10,915 nt of DNA, taken from Draconibacterium orientale. Lineage in GTDB: Bacteria > Bacteroidota > Bacteroidia > Bacteroidales > UBA12170. The stretch is from NCBI GenBank assembly GCA_020718315.1, contig DYSK01000011.1:15436-26350 (forward strand), read 5' to 3'. The notes under the pieces were generated by a model. It saw only the letters and a list, made by a program, of their open reading frames with translations, was not told where the DNA came from and made no database searches. This document shows positions 7,136 to 10,915 of this stretch, one piece after another (within the stretch, counting starts at the first letter, position 1; each line of letters begins with the position of its first letter). Both the position numbers and the translations under genes were made by a program.

Positions 7136-8170
7136 ATGAACACAAATCCAAATTGGGAAATCCCAGACAATTGGCTAAAAATAAAAACCATCGATCTGCA
7201 CACTGGAGGAGAGCCTTTGCGTGTACTGGTAGATGGCTTGCCCGAAATAAAAGGGAAAGGAATCTTGGCCAAACGTCGCTATTTTAAAGAAAATTTGGAT
7301 TTTATTCGAAAAGGACTCCTATGGGAACCACGTGGCCATGCCGATATGTATGGAGCTGTGATCACCGAGCCCCAAACAGCCGACGCCGATTTTGGGACAT
7401 TTTTTTTGCACAACGAAGGATATTCAACCATGTGTGGCCACGCCATCATTGCTCTAGTAAAACTGGTTTTAGACACCGGACTGATTCAAAAGCAAGGAAT
7501 CACGCCTCAACTCATCATTGATGCTCCGCCGGGAAAGATTATCGCCCAAGCGTATAGAGAAAACGGTGTCGTTCAAAAAGCTAGTTTTCTGAATGTTCCT
7601 TCTTTCGTATATGCTCTTGACCAAACTATTTTTGTGGAAGAAATTGGAGAAGTTCATTTCGATATCGCCTTTGGAGGCGCTTTTTATGCTTTTGTAGAAG
7701 CATCGTCCATTGGATTGGACATGAATTCCAAAAATTATTTACAACAAATCGACTGGGGCAGAAAAATTAAGCTGACTATTGGTGAACAGATCAAAATTCA
7801 ACATCCTTTTGAAGATGATTTAAGCTTCTTGTATGGAACTATTTTTATTGGCAAAGCCGATAATGAAAAACACCACAGCAAAAACACCTGCATTTTTGCC
7901 AATGGCGAACTCGACCGAAGCGCAACGGGCTCAGGAGTAAGCGCACGTGCCGCCTTGCATTTTGCCAAATGCGAAATAAATATTGGACAATCGATCCGGA
8001 TCGAAAGCATTGTCGGTTCTGTGATGGATGTAGCGGTTGTTGAACAAGTCCGCTTTGGTAATTTCGATGCAGTGATTCCCAGAGTGAGCGGCGAAGCCTA
8101 TTTTACAGGAAAACACGAATTTTTCTTTGACCCGAAAGATCCTTTTAAACAAGGTTTTATTTTTCGGTAA
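7136..8170 (+). CDS. Proline racemase superfamily, likely trans-3-hydroxy-L-proline dehydratase
   Basis: A 344-residue cytoplasmic enzyme of the proline racemase / hydroxyproline epimerase superfamily. Seen: HTGGEP (22-27) near the N terminus, RGHADMYGA (66-74), the first catalytic cysteine Cys100 in MCGH, and the second catalytic motif DRSATGSG (260-267). In the second motif proline racemases and 4-hydroxyproline 2-epimerases have a cysteine; here the position is Thr264 (codon ACG at 7925-7927). A Cys/Thr pair is the known signature of trans-3-hydroxy-L-proline dehydratase (human L3HYPDH, EC 4.2.1.77), which forms delta-1-pyrroline-2-carboxylate. The surrounding residues also resemble that enzyme. 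The expected next step, a pyrroline-2-carboxylate reductase, is not seen in the window. It is transcribed divergently from the permease. It precedes pta by 156 nt with a candidate promoter between, so it is likely a separate unit. Superfamily is certain; reaction is probable. Confidence 0.87.
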   Translation: MNTNPNWEIPDNWLKIKTIDLHTGGEPLRVLVDGLPEIKGKGILAKRRYFKENLDFIRKGLLWEPRGHADMYGAVITEPQTADADFGTFFLHNEGYSTMCGHAIIALVKLVLDTGLIQKQGITPQLIIDAPPGKIIAQAYRENGVVQKASFLNVPSFVYALDQTIFVEEIGEVHFDIAFGGAFYAFVEASSIGLDMNSKNYLQQIDWGRKIKLTIGEQIKIQHPFEDDLSFLYGTIFIGKADNEKHHSKNTCIFANGELDRSATGSGVSARAALHFAKCEINIGQSIRIESIVGSVMDVAVVEQVRFGNFDAVIPRVSGEAYFTGKHEFFFDPKDPFKQGFIFR

Positions 8171-8247
8171 TCGCCGGCAAAGAGCTCAAAGAACATTTAT
8201 TTCCAAAATTTCCTTGCTATTCAAATAACAACGAAAGAAAATAAATG

Positions 8248-8255
8248 TACCTTTG
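8248..8255 (+). promoter_or_regulatory. Candidate -7 box before the pta operon (TACCTTTG)
   Basis: TACCTTTG, an exact TAnnTTTG, lies in the 156-nt gap after the dehydratase gene and 71 nt before the pta ATG. This gives a predicted leader of roughly 65 nt. No good -33 element is seen. It is the most likely promoter for pta, the dehydrogenase and ackA, since the gaps inside that run are too short to hold another. Confidence 0.48.
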
Positions 8256-8326
8256 CAAAATCAGAAATAAATTACAAAGAGCTATATCACAGATATTTAT
8301 ATAACATTTCAAGAAATTTAATAACG

Positions 8327-9334
8327 ATGGAATTCACAAAAGGAATCCGAGAGAAAGCAAAAAAAGTGCAATCTCGCATTGTATTACCCGAAGGAACAGA
8401 AGAAAGAACATTGAAGGCCGCCGATTTTGTATTGGCCGAAGGATTGGCAGAGCTTACTTTGCTTGGCAATGTGAGCGAAATAAAATCCCTGTCTCAAAAA
8501 TTGGGACTCAAAAACCTTGACAAAGCCAAGGTGATTGACCCAAAAAACAATCCTGAAAAGGAAAAATATGTCGAACTTTTGGTTACAATACGTGGTAAGA
8601 AACTGGAAAACAGAGCTCAAGCCGAAGCCTTGGTAGAAGACCCGCTCTATCTGGCAACGCTCCTAGTGAAGAATGGAGATGTCGATGGCGAAGTTGCCGG
8701 AGCACAAAACACAACCGGCGATGTATTGCGTCCGGCTTTTCAAATTGTAAAAACACTTCCCGGAATTAGTGTAGTCTCAGGAGCATTCTTCATGCTTCTG
8801 AAAGATAAAAACTTTGGCGATTACGGCATGATGGTTTTCGCTGATTGTGCTGTTCATCCAAATCCTACCGCAGAAGAATTGGCTCAAATAGCTGTTTCTA
8901 CTGCCTATACTACCAAAGCAATCGCCAATATGCAACCACGCGTTGCCATGTTGAGCTTTTCTACCAAAGGCAGCGCAAAACATGAAATGGTTGACAAAGT
9001 GATTCAGGCTACCGCTCTGGCTCAAAAAATGGCACCTCAATTTCAATTCGACGGCGAATTGCAAGCCGATGCCGCCATTGTGCCAGCCATCGGAAGTAAA
9101 AAAGCGCCCGGAAGTGATATTGCCGGCTATGCAAACGTATTGGTTTTTCCTACCTTAGAAGCTGGAAACATCGCATACAAATTGGTAGAACGTCTGGCAG
9201 GCGCCGAAGCCGTGGGTCCTGTTTTACAAGGATTGGCTGCTCCAATCAACGACTTGTCGCGTGGATGCTCTGTAGATGATATCATAAATATGATTGCAAT
9301 AACTTCATTGCAAGCTGCTGCAAAAAAATCTTAA
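8327..9334 (+). CDS. pta: Phosphate acetyltransferase
   Basis: A 335-residue cytoplasmic enzyme that interconverts acetyl-CoA plus phosphate with acetyl phosphate plus CoA (EC 2.3.1.8). It is the short class I form, consisting of the catalytic domain only, without the N-terminal regulatory domains of E. coli Pta. Seen: VLPEGTEERT (19-28), DGEVAGAQNTTGDVLRPA (120-137), PGISVVSGAFFML (145-157), FADCAVHPNPTAEELA (171-186), SFSTKGSAKHE (210-220), DGELQADAAIVP (242-253), and NDLSRGCSVDDI (308-319). Ser311, Arg312 and Asp318 have the spacing of the catalytic Ser309, Arg310 and Asp316 of the Methanosarcina enzyme (recalled numbering). The NDLSRGCS block argues against phosphate butyryltransferase. 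It is first in a tight run with a dehydrogenase (11 nt) and ackA, and is fully intact. Confidence 0.95.
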   Translation: MEFTKGIREKAKKVQSRIVLPEGTEERTLKAADFVLAEGLAELTLLGNVSEIKSLSQKLGLKNLDKAKVIDPKNNPEKEKYVELLVTIRGKKLENRAQAEALVEDPLYLATLLVKNGDVDGEVAGAQNTTGDVLRPAFQIVKTLPGISVVSGAFFMLLKDKNFGDYGMMVFADCAVHPNPTAEELAQIAVSTAYTTKAIANMQPRVAMLSFSTKGSAKHEMVDKVIQATALAQKMAPQFQFDGELQADAAIVPAIGSKKAPGSDIAGYANVLVFPTLEAGNIAYKLVERLAGAEAVGPVLQGLAAPINDLSRGCSVDDIINMIAITSLQAAAKKS

Positions 9335-9345
9335 AAACAAGAACG

Positions 9346-10329
9346 ATGACAGAAAGATTAGAAGATTTTGCTCTAGGAAAAAAAATAATTAAAGAAGGTG
9401 GACTTCAGAAAGTTGGCGTTGTAGGTGCAGGAACCACAGGGCAAGAAATTATCAGATTGGCTGCCCGAAAAGGATTGGAAGTTGTTTTTGTAGATATTAG
9501 CGAAGAACGCGTTCAGACCGTATTGGTACGTATCGAAAAACAATTGGACGACAAAATAAACAGATGGGGACTAACACAAGGCGAGAAAAGAGCCATGTTG
9601 AGTAGAATTCATGGATCGGCCGATTACAGTATTCTCAAGGGCTGCAACATTGTGATAGAATCCATTAATTCAAAGAAAAAAGGAACTAGTTTACAGGAGA
9701 GAAAAGAAGTTTTTCGAAAAATAGAAGAAGTCGTTTCGCCAAAAGCAACCATTGCCTCCAATACCGCCACCCTAATCATTTCCGAAATTTCATCGATTTT
9801 GAAACACCCCGAACGAGCAGTTGGCATGCATTTTATCCTCCCACTCGACCACGTGAAAGTAGTGGAAGTAGTTCGGACTTACCAAACCTCCGACGAGTCG
9901 TTCAGTTGCATTGGCAAATTTCTGAAAATGGTTGAACGGGAACTGATCGAAGTTCAAGAATCGCCCGGAAATATAAGTACCCGAATGATTGTTCCACTCA
10001 TCAATGAAGCATGCGCTATCTTATTGGAAGGCGTTGCCGATGTTGTTCAGATTGACAAAACAATCAAAAGTACAACCGGACTGCTTACCGGACCTTTCGA
10101 AATGGCCGACACCATTGGCTTGGATAAATTACTAAAATGGATGGATAATTTATACAATGAATTTGGCGACATCCGCTACAAACCCTCTCCATTTATCAAA
10201 CGATTGGTGCGGGCAGGAATGGTTGGCCGAAGAGTAGGCGAAGGATTTTATCTTTACAAAGATGGAAAAAGATACCAAAAACCTGGTAATGTACAATTTT
10301 TAGGAAGAGCTGTTTCTCCAAATCGTTAA
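9346..10329 (+). CDS. Divergent 3-hydroxyacyl-CoA (3-hydroxybutyryl-CoA-type) dehydrogenase
   Basis: A 327-residue protein of the 3-hydroxyacyl-CoA dehydrogenase family, about 45 residues longer than clostridial Hbd. Seen: an N-terminal extension (1-20); Rossmann loop GAGTTG (27-32, where the family usually has GTMG); Asp50 ending strand 2, favouring NAD; IES (104-106) followed by an insertion rich in Lys/Gly/Ser (about 107-118); catalytic-type His162 and Glu174 with the normal 12-residue spacing; and a C-terminal dimerisation domain with GPFEMADTIGLD (249-260) and GRRVGEGFYLY (294-304). By spacing from His162, the human HADH residues Ser137, Asn161 and Asn208 (recalled numbering) correspond to Ala141, Leu165 and Thr212. 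The fold and redox role are well supported; the substrate is not, and acetoacetyl-CoA/3-hydroxybutyryl-CoA is only the default guess. It lies between pta and ackA with gaps of 11 and 10 nt, so it is almost certainly co-expressed with them. Confidence 0.85.
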   Translation: MTERLEDFALGKKIIKEGGLQKVGVVGAGTTGQEIIRLAARKGLEVVFVDISEERVQTVLVRIEKQLDDKINRWGLTQGEKRAMLSRIHGSADYSILKGCNIVIESINSKKKGTSLQERKEVFRKIEEVVSPKATIASNTATLIISEISSILKHPERAVGMHFILPLDHVKVVEVVRTYQTSDESFSCIGKFLKMVERELIEVQESPGNISTRMIVPLINEACAILLEGVADVVQIDKTIKSTTGLLTGPFEMADTIGLDKLLKWMDNLYNEFGDIRYKPSPFIKRLVRAGMVGRRVGEGFYLYKDGKRYQKPGNVQFLGRAVSPNR

Positions 10330-10339
10330 GAAAGAAAAT

Positions 10340-10915
10340 ATGAAGATTATTGTTTTAAATTGTGGAAGTTCGTCGATAAAATATCAATTGTTTGAAATGC
10401 CCAGCCAGCAAGTGGTTGCCAAGGGATTGGTAGATAAAATTGGTTTGAAAGGCTCGTTGATAAAGCACGAACGCGAAGATGGCGTAAAAGCGAGTTTGGA
10501 AGGAGAAATTTTTGATCACAAACTGGGAATAGAATATATTTTGGGCGTATTGCTGAGCGAAAAATACGGAAGTATTCATACTTTGGAAGAGATAAATGCG
10601 GTGGGCCATAGAGTTGTACATGGTGGCGAACGTTATGGAGGTAGTGTTCGGATCAACAAATCTGTTATCAGCGCTTTGGAAGACACCATCGATTTGGCTC
10701 CTTTGCACAATCCACCGAATTTAGATGGTATATATGCTATCAATGAGCTTTTGCCAAATATTCCTCAAGTTGGCGTTTTCGACACTGCTTTTCACCAAAC
10801 CATGCCAAAGCATAGTTTTTTGTATGGTGTTCCTTATTCCTTGTATCAAAAGCATGGCGTTCGGCGATACGGTTTTCACGGATCGAGTCATAAATTTGTT
10901 GCCAACAAAGCTGCC
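10340..10915 (+). CDS. ackA: Acetate kinase, N-terminal 192 residues (cut by window end)
   Basis: The gene encodes acetate kinase (EC 2.7.2.1), which makes acetate and ATP from acetyl phosphate and ADP. The ATG at 10340 follows an A-rich leader 10 nt after the dehydrogenase stop, and the frame stays open to the last base. Seen: VLNCGSSSIKYQL (5-17), VGHRVVHGG (88-96), LAPLHNPPNL (119-128), VFDTAFHQTMP (146-156) and RRYGFHGSSH (175-184). Asn7, Arg91, His123, Asp148, His180 and His184 fall at exactly the positions known for the Methanosarcina thermophila enzyme (recalled numbering), so the visible half is intact. The family is about 400 residues, so roughly half is missing. It completes the Pta-AckA acetate pathway with the gene two upstream. 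Butyrate kinase is excluded by the VFDTAFHQTMP and HGSSH context. Confidence 0.95.
   Translation, partial: MKIIVLNCGSSSIKYQLFEMPSQQVVAKGLVDKIGLKGSLIKHEREDGVKASLEGEIFDHKLGIEYILGVLLSEKYGSIHTLEEINAVGHRVVHGGERYGGSVRINKSVISALEDTIDLAPLHNPPNLDGIYAINELLPNIPQVGVFDTAFHQTMPKHSFLYGVPYSLYQKHGVRRYGFHGSSHKFVANKAA

Noticed and set aside
10355..10708. 117-codon open frame on the minus strand inside ackA
   Set aside because: It lies entirely antisense to a clear acetate kinase with all visible catalytic residues. Its translation is rich in Phe/Gln/Tyr and resembles no family.
8327..10915. Reading pta, the dehydrogenase and the kinase as a butyrate pathway (ptb-hbd-buk)
   Set aside because: The first and third genes carry acetate-type motifs (NDLSRGCS in Pta; LAPLHNPPNL, VFDTAFHQTMP and the Arg91/His180 positions in AckA), not those of Ptb or Buk.
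1..10915. tRNA, rRNA, CRISPR, insertion sequence, phage or toxin-antitoxin features
   Set aside because: No cloverleaf or TTCGA-type T-arm, no spaced direct repeats, no transposase or integrase motifs and no small paired genes were seen on either strand.

Overview
The window looks like a core-metabolism and envelope stretch of a chromosome from the phylum Bacteroidota. The DNA is AT-rich. Starts are preceded by A-rich leaders rather than clear Shine-Dalgarno boxes. Several genes have a TAnnTTTG box just upstream, the -7 element of Bacteroidota promoters. The protein families (short-chain-type threonine dehydrogenase, long LptF/G permease, YifB, LpxL-like acyltransferase) fit that phylum, and an anaerobic or fermentative Bacteroidia member is a reasonable guess. 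I see no phage, insertion sequence, CRISPR, tRNA or rRNA.

Left part, + strand (218-5344): a Nim/PNPOx-like flavin-fold protein, an NAD-dependent L-threonine 3-dehydrogenase, an LpxL/HtrB-type lipid acyltransferase, a soluble receiver-histidine kinase hybrid, and a YifB/ComM AAA+ ATPase. Gaps are 22, 25, 74 and 32 nt. TAnnTTTG boxes before the acyltransferase and the kinase suggest these are neighbours with partly separate promoters rather than one functional operon.

Middle: an LptF/LptG-family permease lies on the - strand (5359-6792), convergent with yifB with only 14 nt between them. A 343-nt stretch without a convincing gene (6793-7135) separates it from the next + strand gene. That stretch holds a minus-strand promoter candidate, a strong short hairpin and an inverted repeat.

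Right part, + strand: a proline-racemase-superfamily enzyme whose Cys/Thr active-site pair points to trans-3-hydroxy-L-proline dehydratase (7136-8170). It is followed by a tight three-gene run: phosphate acetyltransferase (pta), a divergent 3-hydroxyacyl-CoA dehydrogenase, and acetate kinase (ackA, cut by the window end). Gaps are 11 and 10 nt. Pta and AckA together turn acetyl-CoA into acetate plus ATP. The dehydrogenase between them keeps the His-Glu catalytic pair but appears to have lost three polar substrate-contact residues.

That intercalated, active-site-divergent dehydrogenase is the most interesting thing here. I found no clear evidence for a wholly new multi-gene system.
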